Positions 51,120 to 57,985 of a stretch of 64,000 bases of DNA are shown one piece after another; position 1 is the stretch's first letter; each line of letters starts with the position of its first letter. The notes beneath the pieces were generated by a model, which saw only the letters and a list, made by a program, of their open reading frames with translations, was not told the origin of the DNA and did not search any database. The DNA is from Acidimicrobiaceae bacterium. GTDB taxonomy: Bacteria; Actinomycetota; Acidimicrobiia; Acidimicrobiales; UBA8190. A program made the position numbers and the translations under genes. Location of the stretch: contig PLZB01000055.1 in assembly GCA_003151955.1 (NCBI GenBank), positions 40,535 to 104,534 on the forward strand. The letters are read 5' to 3'.

Positions 51120-51485
51120 GTGGCCGGGAAGCTGACCGCCCTGGAGAAGTCCCGGCGGGCCGCCGCCCACCCCGACCGCCCCGGGGAGCGCTGCCACGCC
51201 CCGGCCGGGACCTGGCTCCCCCTCGTCGACCCCAACCGCTGCGAGGCCAAGGGGGACTGCGTCGAGGTCTGCCCCCACGACGTCTTCCTCGTCGGCCCCA
51301 TCGACCCCTCCGCCTACGCCACCCTGGGCCTCCTCGGGAAGCTCCGGAACCGGGCCCACGGGGGCCGGACGGCCACCACCCCGGGGGCCACCGACTGCCG
51401 GGCCTGCGGCCTCTGCGTGGTGGCCTGCCCCGAGGGGGCCATCACCCTCCGACCCCCACCCGAGCCGCCTACCATCGGTCCATGA
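51120..51485 (+). CDS. Ferredoxin-like [4Fe-4S] protein
   Basis: The 121-residue protein has two cysteine groups: NRCEAKGDCVEVCPHDVF (C-x5-C-x3-C-P) and CRACGLCVVACPEGAI (C-x2-C-x2-C-x3-C-P). The second can hold a standard [4Fe-4S] cluster; the first has one Cys fewer in the core, so two clusters or an altered one are possible. It carries electrons in the cytoplasm. GTG 51120 lies 4 bp after the PadR stop, so the two may be co-transcribed. Confidence 0.8.
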   Translation: MAGKLTALEKSRRAAAHPDRPGERCHAPAGTWLPLVDPNRCEAKGDCVEVCPHDVFLVGPIDPSAYATLGLLGKLRNRAHGGRTATTPGATDCRACGLCVVACPEGAITLRPPPEPPTIGP

Positions 51486-51732
51486 ACCCCGCCGTCGCCG
51501 AGGCCCTCACCGCCGGCAGCCCCCGGGTCAACCTGGTCTGGGTCGGCCTCCGGGACGGGGACATCGTCACGGGCCACCTCGGGGCCTGGCAGAAGGTCGC
51601 CTCCTCCAGGACCTCGCCGCCGTCTACCTCGGACCCGGTCTCCCTTCCCCCCCCATGGAAAACCCCCCGTCCGGCTACGTCCTGCGGATCACCCCCGACC
51701 GGATCACCGGGGTCGGGCCCTGGGCCGACTGA
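51482..51732 (+). pseudogene. PPOX/F420-dependent oxidoreductase-like gene with internal deletion and frameshift
   Basis: The start (ATG 51482, 6 nt after TACCAT) encodes the N-terminus of a pyridoxamine-phosphate-oxidase-fold protein: RVNLVWVGLRDGDIVTGHLGAWQKV. The C-terminus (LLQDLAAVYLGPGLP, YVLRITPDRITGVGPWAD) lies in another frame from about 51600. Some 45 residues usual in between are missing. As written it makes no enzyme. Confidence 0.7.
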
Positions 51733-51748
51733 CCGGCGGCAGGACTCG

Positions 51749-52219
51749 GTGCCGGAGGACCCGGTCAGTGAGGAGGTCGTCCTCCGGCAGGCCCGGGACG
51801 AAGAGGCCGACATCCTCGCCGGCCTCTGGCTCCGGGCCCGGGCCGCCGCCGCCCCCGCCATCCCGCCGGCCGTCCACTCTGACGTCGAGGTCCGGGCCTG
51901 GTTCGCCGACGTCGTCCTCCCCACCCGGAAGGTCTGGCTGGCCCAGGACTCTGACGGGGCTGTCCTCGGCCTCCTCGTCCTCGACGGTGCCATCCTCGAC
52001 CAGCTCTACGTCGACCCGGCCCGGACCGGTCGTGGGATCGGCTCCCGCCTCCTCGACCTGGCCCGGTCCCGGCGACCCGGAGGACTCTCCCTCTGGACGT
52101 TCCAGGCCAATGCCGGAGCTCGCCGCTTCTACGAGCGACACGGCCTCCGACCCGTCGCCGAGACCGGGGGGGACAACGAGGAGGGAACTCCCGACGTCCG
52201 CTACCGCTGGGAGCCCTGA
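51749..52219 (+). CDS. GNAT-family N-acetyltransferase
   Basis: The 156-residue protein has the acetyl-CoA loop LYVDPARTGRGIGSRLLDLA and the final ANAGARRFYERHGL element. GTG 51749 is the first reasonable start after the broken PPOX gene. No specific substrate is inferred. The 3' end overlaps the convergent decayed ATPase region. Confidence 0.8.
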   Translation: MPEDPVSEEVVLRQARDEEADILAGLWLRARAAAAPAIPPAVHSDVEVRAWFADVVLPTRKVWLAQDSDGAVLGLLVLDGAILDQLYVDPARTGRGIGSRLLDLARSRRPGGLSLWTFQANAGARRFYERHGLRPVAETGGDNEEGTPDVRYRWEP

Positions 52220-53505
52220 GCCGACGCCGAGCTTGCCCCTCCACTCCTCGGCGTCCACAACCGGTCGATCGGCATGACGGAGAGCCGATCCCCGAGACTG
52301 TAGGACCGCTCGCCGGTGTACATGGCGACGCCGCGATGAACGCATCGCCGGCGAGATTGCAGAGCTTCTCCAGGGGACGCAGGTCCCCCCCCGGGGACGC
52401 GAGTGCCTGCTTTCACCTCGATGCCGACGATTCGGCCGTCGTCGCCCTCGAGCACCAGGTCGACCTCAACGCCGTCATGAGTCCGCCAGTGATGACATCC
52501 GGCAACACCGCCGAAGCCACGAGGCCTGCTTGAGGATCTCCCCGACCACGAACGTCTCGAGGAGGTGTCCGAATTCGGTGAGCGCCGTCGGGTCCCGTCT
52601 GGCCAGGTGCTCACCCGAAAGCCGGAGCAGCCGGGCTGCCAACCCCGAGTCGACGAGGTGGATCTTGGGGGTGTCCGCCGTTCTCTTCCCCAGCGTCTTC
52701 CCCCAGGCCGGGAGTTGCCGGACAAGGAATACGGCTTCGAGGAGAGCCAGGTAGTCCGAGGCGGTGTGACGATCGAGCCCGGCTGCTTGCGCTGTGGACG
52801 TAACCTTGAGGGGTTCTGCAGTCTGGGATGCGAGATACCGGAGCAGTGTCGGGAGTTGGTGACGCTGCCGGATCCTCGCCACTTCGGTGGAACCCCGTTC
52901 GAGAACGCTGGAGATGTAGTCGTCGAACCAGCGGTTCCGGGCCGCCGTCGACTTGCGGGCCAGCGCGATCGGCATGCCGCCCCTGACGATCCGGCGAACG
53001 TATTCCTGGCGCGATGTCGTGGACCGTTGCGCGGTGACCAGGCTTCCCGGGTCTCCCCGGAACAGCGTTTCGACGAAGTTCTCCCTGACCCCCCCGATCT
53101 CACCCTGCGAGAGGGGCAACATCTGGAGGAGAGCGACCCGACCGGCCAGGTATTCCGCAACCTCGGGTACTGCGGTCGAGCGGGAGGATCCAGCCAGGAT
53201 GTAGCGACCGGGTCGGAGATCCTTGTTGAGCTCAGCCTTGACGGCGGCAAGGATGGACCGTTCGTGCTGGTACTCGTCGATCAGGATCGGCGCAGGGCCT
53301 TGCGCGAAGGTTGTGGGATCGTGCCGGACGGCGTCCCGGGTTGGGGGATCGTCGAGGTCGATGACCTCTGCCTGACACCGTCTTGCAAGGTCGTTCAGGA
53401 GATACGTCTTCCGACGGTTCGGGGCCCCTGCACGAGCACCACCGGCTCATCGATCATCCGCTCGAGCACGACCTCGAGAATCCTGCGCCCGTACCGCTCC
53501 GACAC
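52201..53505 (-). pseudogene. DUF4143 ATPase gene decayed by several frameshifts
   Basis: Reading across frames recovers a full AAA_14-DUF4143 protein: ERYGRRILEVVLERMIDEPV, Walker A as VQGPRTVG-KTYLLNDLA with one base missing in GTCGGAAGACG (near 53415), Walker B ILIDEYQHERS, then MLPLSQGEIGG and DUF4143 to ASWL (in frame 52475-53122). Further shifts near 52500, 52390 (a C7 run) and 52335 are needed to reach VEVDLVLEGDD, IVGIEVKAG and YTGERSYSLGD. GTG 53505 follows TACCAT by 6 nt (leaderless). Its codon use is less GC-biased than its neighbours. Confidence 0.8.
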
Positions 53506-53521
53506 GTTGACATGGTAATCG

Positions 53522-53584
53522 CTGTTCACCAATTTCGCGGTCCGCTGTTCACCAATTTCGCAGCGAGTTGTTCACCAATCTCGC
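53522..53584 (-). repeat. Three-unit direct repeat, exact 23-bp period, at the decayed ATPase promoter
   Basis: CTGTTCACCAATTTCGC occurs at 53522-53538 and 53545-53561, with TTGTTCACCAATCTCGC at 53568-53584; the period is exactly 23 bp. On the gene strand the units read GCGAAATTGGTGAACAG. They lie directly upstream of the TACCAT -10 (53512-53517) of the decayed ATPase, just as a 23-bp array lies at the 1214 ATPase. Confidence 0.88.
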
Positions 53585-53712
53585 CGACCACGTCGCCGCT
53601 ACCCACCAGGGAGCGCGCTCATGGCGAACGGGGCCTTCCGCCTCTGGTAGGACCGGGACGACCGGACCACACTGGGAGTGCGGAACCGAGTCCCAGCATG
53701 GTGCTCCCTCCG

Positions 53713-53727
53713 AGGTGGGCCCCACCT
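53713..53727 (+). promoter_or_regulatory. Perfect inverted repeat before the Imm5-like gene
   Basis: AGGTGGG and CCCACCT are perfect complements with one central base. It ends 5 bp before the AAGGAGG ribosome site of the next gene, so it may be an operator or an RNA hairpin limiting translation. The rest of 53585-53747 shows nothing else definite. Confidence 0.5.
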
Positions 53728-53747
53728 GAGCCAAGGAGGTGTTCCCC

Positions 53748-54194
53748 GTGCTGAGAACCCGACCCGGAACGACGACGCTCGCAGAGCGGGACCGCCGGCT
53801 GTTGGCCCTCTGGGCCGCCGACTGTGCCGAGCGTGTCCTCCCCATCTTCGAGGAGTGCTGCCCGGGCGACGACCGACCCCGCACCGCCATGGAGTCCGGC
53901 CGGGCCTGGGGCCACGGCGCCCTGGACAGGGCCGAGGCCTGCCGGGCCGCCGAAGACGCCCACCTGGCGGCCCGGACCGCCGACTACCCCCCCGCCCGTT
54001 GTGCCGCCCGCTCCGCCGGCAACGCCGCATCCACCGCTGCGGCCACCGCTGATGCCCGTCACGCCGCCACCTATGCCATGGCCGCCGTCCGGCAGACCGA
54101 TGACGCCGGGGCCGCCCGCCGGGAGCGGGCCTGGCAGCAACGGAAGCTTCCGGACCACCTCCGGCTGACCTTCCCCACCCCCGGGTCCCGCTGA
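53748..54194 (+). CDS. Imm5-like putative immunity protein
   Basis: The 148-residue helical, Ala-rich protein matches the style of the Imm5-like putative immunity family: LLALWAADCAERVLPIFE, then a string of Ala-rich helices (AEACRAAEDAHLAARTADYP, SAGNAASTAAATADARHAATYA) and a final ERAWQQRKLPDHLRLTF. Such proteins are thought to neutralise polymorphic toxins. No toxin gene is beside it, so it may protect against neighbours or be an orphan. GTG 53748 follows AAGGAGG by 8 nt. Confidence 0.65.
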   Translation: MLRTRPGTTTLAERDRRLLALWAADCAERVLPIFEECCPGDDRPRTAMESGRAWGHGALDRAEACRAAEDAHLAARTADYPPARCAARSAGNAASTAAATADARHAATYAMAAVRQTDDAGAARRERAWQQRKLPDHLRLTFPTPGSR

Positions 54195-54203
54195 CCGGCG
54201 GCC

Positions 54204-54533
54204 CTACCTCGTCCCGAAGGGCCGGACCCAGCTGCAGGGAACCCCGAGGACGACCAGCCCGTTGAAGGCCCGGCTGAGCCGCTCCTCCATCCGGCCGGTG
54301 TCGATCGCCTCGGCCACCGTCGTCGCAGCCCCGACGACCTCGATCCGGGACCACCCCGGCTCGGACTCCTGGACGAGCCGGACCTCGAAACCCGGCTCGA
54401 CCGCCCCCGAGCCGACCAGGGGGACGTCGGCGGAGCGGGCCCGACCCCGAAGTCCGAGCTCGTTGCGGAGGATCTTCCGGCCCCGCCAGCCCAGCGATGT
54501 CGGGAGCCGGACCGCGGCCAGCTCCACCGTCAC
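54204..54533 (-). CDS. Conserved-looking hypothetical protein, 109 residues
   Basis: No family is recognised. The protein begins VTVELAAVRLPTSLGWRGRK and contains VEPGFEVRLVQESEPGWSRI, a mix of strands and helices. GTG 54533 overlaps the SDR stop by 4 nt, so it is co-translated with that enzyme and may work with it. Confidence 0.6.
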   Translation of the reverse strand: MTVELAAVRLPTSLGWRGRKILRNELGLRGRARSADVPLVGSGAVEPGFEVRLVQESEPGWSRIEVVGAATTVAEAIDTGRMEERLSRAFNGLVVLGVPCSWVRPFGTR

Positions 54534-55345
54534 TGCTTGAGGGCCGGATGCTGCCGGGCCAGGAGGGGGAGGAGGAACCGCCGGGGGACGACCCGGGCCA
54601 GGGCGGCCGCCGCCGAGTTGGCCATCCCGGGGATCACCACCATCTTCCCCCGGGCCAGCCCCTCCACCGCCTGTCGGGCCACCTCGGCCGCCTCCACCCA
54701 CATGATCTTCGGGAGGGAGTTCACGGCTTCTTCGGTGGTGAGGCCGGCCGCCTCCCCGAAGCCCGTGTCGACGGGCCCCGGGCAGAGGGCCGTCACCGAC
54801 ACCCCCAGGCCGGCCAGCTCTCCCCGGACGGCCTGGCTGTAGGAGAGGACAAAGGCCTTCGAGGCCCCGTAGCCGGCCTGGCCGGGGAGGGGCTGGAAAG
54901 CGGCCGTCGAGGCCACGTTGAGGATGGCCCCCCTCCCCCGCTCCACCATCGGGGGCAGGAACAGTGTGGTCAGGTCGACGACGGCCAGCACGTCGGTGGC
55001 GATCATGGCCAGTTCCGCCGCCCGGTCGGCCCGGTGGACCGGCCCCATGGTGCTCAACCCGGCGTTGTTCACCAGGATCTCGACCGTCAGGCCCAGCTTC
55101 TCCAGCTCGGCCGGGAGGGCGGCCCGGGCCTCGGGGTCGGTGAGGTCGGCGGAGAGGATCTCGGCCCGGATCCCCTGGGCCCCGGCCAGCTCGTCGGCCA
55201 GGGCCTGGAGCTTCTCCTTCCGTCGGGCTACCAGGGTGACCCCCTGGCCCCGGCCGGCGAGCTGCCGGGCGATCTCGGCCCCGATCCCCGAGGAGGCCCC
55301 GGTGACGAGGGCGGTGCGGTCGTGTCCGGGAGCGGGGAGGGCCAT
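54530..55345 (-). CDS. Short-chain dehydrogenase/reductase
   Basis: The 271-residue SDR has TGASSGIGAEIA, LVNNAGLST, catalytic Ser in NVASTAAF and Y-x-x-x-K in YGASKAFVLSYSQA, then a hydrophobic C-terminal part (RRFLLPLLARQ). This resembles DltE/YqjQ-type reductases acting on fatty or steroid-like substrates. ATG 55345 follows TACCAT (minus, 55352-55357) by 6 nt. Confidence 0.88.
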   Translation of the reverse strand: MALPAPGHDRTALVTGASSGIGAEIARQLAGRGQGVTLVARRKEKLQALADELAGAQGIRAEILSADLTDPEARAALPAELEKLGLTVEILVNNAGLSTMGPVHRADRAAELAMIATDVLAVVDLTTLFLPPMVERGRGAILNVASTAAFQPLPGQAGYGASKAFVLSYSQAVRGELAGLGVSVTALCPGPVDTGFGEAAGLTTEEAVNSLPKIMWVEAAEVARQAVEGLARGKMVVIPGMANSAAAALARVVPRRFLLPLLARQHPALKQ

Positions 55346-55386
55346 GGGGGCATGGTAGGACGGGGAGACCGCCCTCCGCCTCCCGG

Positions 55387-56115
55387 TCAGGCCGGGTCGA
55401 AGCCGTGGACCCCGCCGTCGCCGACGTGCCGGGTCCAACGCTCCCCGTCCCAGAACCGGACCTGGTGACGGCCGCCCGGGTCGGGGTACCAGCCCCGCCG
55501 GGGACCGGCCACCGACACGGCCGGGACGGCCCGGGCCGGTCCCCCCGGACCACGGGCGGGGGCGCCCGGCCTGGGCGCCGCCGGGGAGGGACCCCCCGGC
55601 CTCGTCCGGGGCCGGTAGACGGCGGCCGGGTCGAAGGGGGGCGCCACCTCGGCCGCCGGGGCCGGCAGCGGCCGCTTCGCCACCACCGTCGAGACGACCA
55701 GGGTCAGCACCGGCTCCTTGTGCTGGTTGACCAGGACCGCCTCGGTCTCGATGGCCCCGGCCTGGGCGTGGCCCCGGGTCGCCTTGGTCCTCCGGCAGGT
55801 GGCCCGCAGCCAGAGCGTGTCCCCGGCCCGGACCGGGGCCAAGAACCTGACCCGGTCGAGCCCGATGTTCGCCACCACCACGGGCGAGGGGTCCTGGCGG
55901 GCCCGCAGCGCCCCGACGATGCCCAGCAGTTGGAGCCCCGAGGTGGCGATCCCCCCGAAACCGGCCTCGAGACCGGCCTGGGAGTCGAGGTGGACGGGTT
56001 GGGGGTCCCACCGGCTGGCGAATCCCAGCATCTCCTCCTGCCGGAGGCTGTAGGGACCCGTGACGACGGTCTGGCCCTCCTCGAAGTCCTCGAAGTACTT
56101 CCGGGCCGCGGTCAC
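55387..56115 (-). CDS. MaoC-like hot-dog dehydratase fused to DUF2510
   Basis: Residues ~1-150 are a MaoC-type hot-dog domain (YFEDFEEGQTVVTGPYSL, the catalytic-type segment FASRWDPQPVHLD and SGLQLLGIV), expected to hydrate or bind an enoyl-CoA. A Pro/Ala-rich linker leads to a C-terminal DUF2510 module (GWYPDPGGRHQVRFWDGERW), normally found on membrane proteins. GTG 56115 follows TAGAGT by 6 nt. The combination is unusual. Confidence 0.85.
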   Translation of the reverse strand: MTAARKYFEDFEEGQTVVTGPYSLRQEEMLGFASRWDPQPVHLDSQAGLEAGFGGIATSGLQLLGIVGALRARQDPSPVVVANIGLDRVRFLAPVRAGDTLWLRATCRRTKATRGHAQAGAIETEAVLVNQHKEPVLTLVVSTVVAKRPLPAPAAEVAPPFDPAAVYRPRTRPGGPSPAAPRPGAPARGPGGPARAVPAVSVAGPRRGWYPDPGGRHQVRFWDGERWTRHVGDGGVHGFDPA

Positions 56116-56164
56116 GGTCCGACTCTACGCTCGCCCGACCCTCCGGGGCGGGCAGAATACCGGG

Positions 56165-56446
56165 GTGACAACCGCCGACCCCACCCTGGTCCCCCACCAC
56201 ACCGACCCCCTCCTCGACGGGGACCACGAGCGGATGGCCCACATCGTCCTGGAGGGCTGGCGGCCCGACAAGGGCGACTACGTGGCAGCCGGCCCCTCCG
56301 TGGTCGAGGGGATCGTCAACGGCACCGCCGTCAAGGCCCTCTGCGGGAAGATCTGGATCCCGGGCCGGGACCCCAAGCGCTACCCCGTCTGCCCCACCTG
56401 CAAGGAGATCGCCGCCGGCCTGGGCTGGAAGGTTCCCGGAGGCTGA
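56165..56446 (+). CDS. DUF3039-domain protein
   Basis: The 93-residue actinobacterial protein has ALCGKIWIPGRDPKRYPVC followed by P-T-C-K-E, a cysteine arrangement (C-x18-C-x2-C) suggesting a zinc or iron site. Function unknown. GTG 56165 follows CAGAAT (56154-56159) by 5 nt, the same leaderless style as the divergent MaoC gene. Confidence 0.82.
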   Translation: MTTADPTLVPHHTDPLLDGDHERMAHIVLEGWRPDKGDYVAAGPSVVEGIVNGTAVKALCGKIWIPGRDPKRYPVCPTCKEIAAGLGWKVPGG

Positions 56447-56470
56447 GCCGATCCACCCGACCGACCCGAC

Positions 56471-57283
56471 TCACCCCGGGGGTCCCTCCCCGGTGAGCTC
56501 CTCCGAGAGCCGCCGGAGGGCGGCCCTGGCCTCGGGGTCGTAGGCCTGGGCATCGGCCCAGGCGTCCTCCGTCCCGACGAGGTACCAGCCGTTGAAGTCC
56601 TCCTCGGTGAGCACCAGCCGCACGGTGGCGTCGACCCCCTCCGAGAGGGGCGTGGTGGGCGACCCCACGATCTTGGTGGGCATGAGCGAGGCGGGGTGGA
56701 GACAGACCGCCGACACCCCCGATCCGGCCAGCTCCTCAGACAGGTCGAAGGTGAAGAGGATCTGGGCCAGCTTCGACTGGCAGTAGGCCCGCCAGCCGCT
56801 GTAGTCCCGGGTCAGCATGGGATCCTCGAAGTCGATGGCCTGCTGGCCCCCGGAGGTGACGTTCACGATCCGGGCCGGGGCCGACCCCCGCAGGAGGGGG
56901 AGGAGCCGCCGGGTGAGGAGGAAGTGGGCCAGGTAGTTGACCTGGAACCGGATCTCGATCCCCCCCTCCACGAGCACCCGCTCCCCCTCCCCCGGATACC
57001 AGTCCCCGATCCCGGCGTTGTTCACGAGCCCATCGAGCCGGTCCTCGGAGGCCAGGATCGAGTCGGCCAGGGCCCGGACCTCCTCGAACGACTCGAAATC
57101 TCCCCGGTAGACCCGGATCCGGCTCTTCCCCGTGGCCGTCCGGACCGCCTCCAGGGTGGCCTCCAGCCGCTCCCCGCTCCGCCCGTGGAGCAGGACGGTG
57201 GCACCCCGGGCCGCCAGGTCGAGCGCGATGCCCCGACCGAGGCCGTCGGTGGCCCCGGTCACCAGGATCACCCGCTCCTCCAT
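56471..57283 (-). CDS. Short-chain dehydrogenase/reductase (retinol-dehydrogenase-like)
   Basis: The 270-residue SDR has TGATDGLGRGIA, the N-N-A-G of LVNNAGIGDW, Ser in VTSGGQQ and Y-x-x-x-K in YCQSKLAQILF. This resembles retinol/WW-domain-oxidoreductase-like SDRs. ATG 57283 follows a GACCCT box by 7 nt (leaderless style). It is convergent with DUF3039 and divergent from the Prx5 gene. Confidence 0.86.
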   Translation of the reverse strand: MEERVILVTGATDGLGRGIALDLAARGATVLLHGRSGERLEATLEAVRTATGKSRIRVYRGDFESFEEVRALADSILASEDRLDGLVNNAGIGDWYPGEGERVLVEGGIEIRFQVNYLAHFLLTRRLLPLLRGSAPARIVNVTSGGQQAIDFEDPMLTRDYSGWRAYCQSKLAQILFTFDLSEELAGSGVSAVCLHPASLMPTKIVGSPTTPLSEGVDATVRLVLTEEDFNGWYLVGTEDAWADAQAYDPEARAALRRLSEELTGEGPPG

Positions 57284-57436
57284 CGGTGCCAGGGTCGGGG
57301 GTTGCACGGCGGACAGCATGCCCGACCGGAGCCCCCCGGGGCGAAGCCCGCCGCCGGGCTGGCGCCGGGACCGCCGGGGACGGGATGCTGGGGCCCGGCC
57401 ACCGACCCCCATCCGGTCGCCGGGAAGGAAGGAACC

Positions 57437-57916
57437 ATGCCCATCACCGTCGGCGAGCAGGTCCCCGATGTCGAGGTCCGGACCCTGGTCCAGGGAGCCC
57501 CGGTGGTGGTCCGCACCGGGGAGGTCCTCGGCCGGGGCAGGGTCGTCCTCTTCGCCGTCCCCGGCGCCTTCACCCCGACCTGCTCCGACCACCACCTCCC
57601 CGGCTTCATCCTCCGCCGGGACGAGCTGGCGGAGAAGGGAGTGGACACCGTGGCCTGCCTCTCGGTCAACGACGCCTACGTCATGGGGGCCTGGGGCCGC
57701 TCCCAGCGGGTCGAGGACACCATCGTCATGCTCGGTGACGGCAACGGCGAGTTCACGAGGGCCATGGGTCTCGAGGTCGACCTCGCCGGGGCCGGGCTCG
57801 GCCTCCGGTCCAAGCGCTATGCGGCGATCATCGAGGACGGGATCATCACCTCCCTCTTCGTCGAGTCCGCCGGCCTCGACGTCAGCTCGGCCGAGTCGGT
57901 CCTCAAGGCCCTCTGA
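57437..57916 (+). CDS. Peroxiredoxin, Prx5 type
   Basis: The 159-residue protein has the Prx5/AhpE-like PGAFTPTCSDHHLPGF peroxidatic Cys motif and the conserved VNDAYVMGAWGRS. It reduces hydroperoxides using a thiol donor. ATG 57437 is preceded by GGAAGGAAGG. It is the second peroxiredoxin of the window after the BCP-type gene at 39.3 kb. Confidence 0.9.
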   Translation: MPITVGEQVPDVEVRTLVQGAPVVVRTGEVLGRGRVVLFAVPGAFTPTCSDHHLPGFILRRDELAEKGVDTVACLSVNDAYVMGAWGRSQRVEDTIVMLGDGNGEFTRAMGLEVDLAGAGLGLRSKRYAAIIEDGIITSLFVESAGLDVSSAESVLKAL

Positions 57917-57953
57917 GCACCGGCCCCGACCGGCCCCCACCGGCCCGGAGGAG

Positions 57954-57972
57954 CCCGGCCGATCCGGCCGGG
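57954..57972. terminator. Perfect 8-bp hairpin between convergent Prx5 and PBP genes
   Basis: CCCGGCCG (57954-57961) and CGGCCGGG (57965-57972) pair perfectly around ATC. It lies 38 bp after the Prx5 stop and 14 bp after the end of the PBP gene, so it can serve both. Confidence 0.6.
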
Positions 57973-57985
57973 GTCAGCCCCGGCC

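Noticed and set aside
53522-53584. CRISPR array
   Set aside because: Repeats of 17 bp with 6-bp gaps and three units are far below CRISPR dimensions, and no cas gene is nearby.
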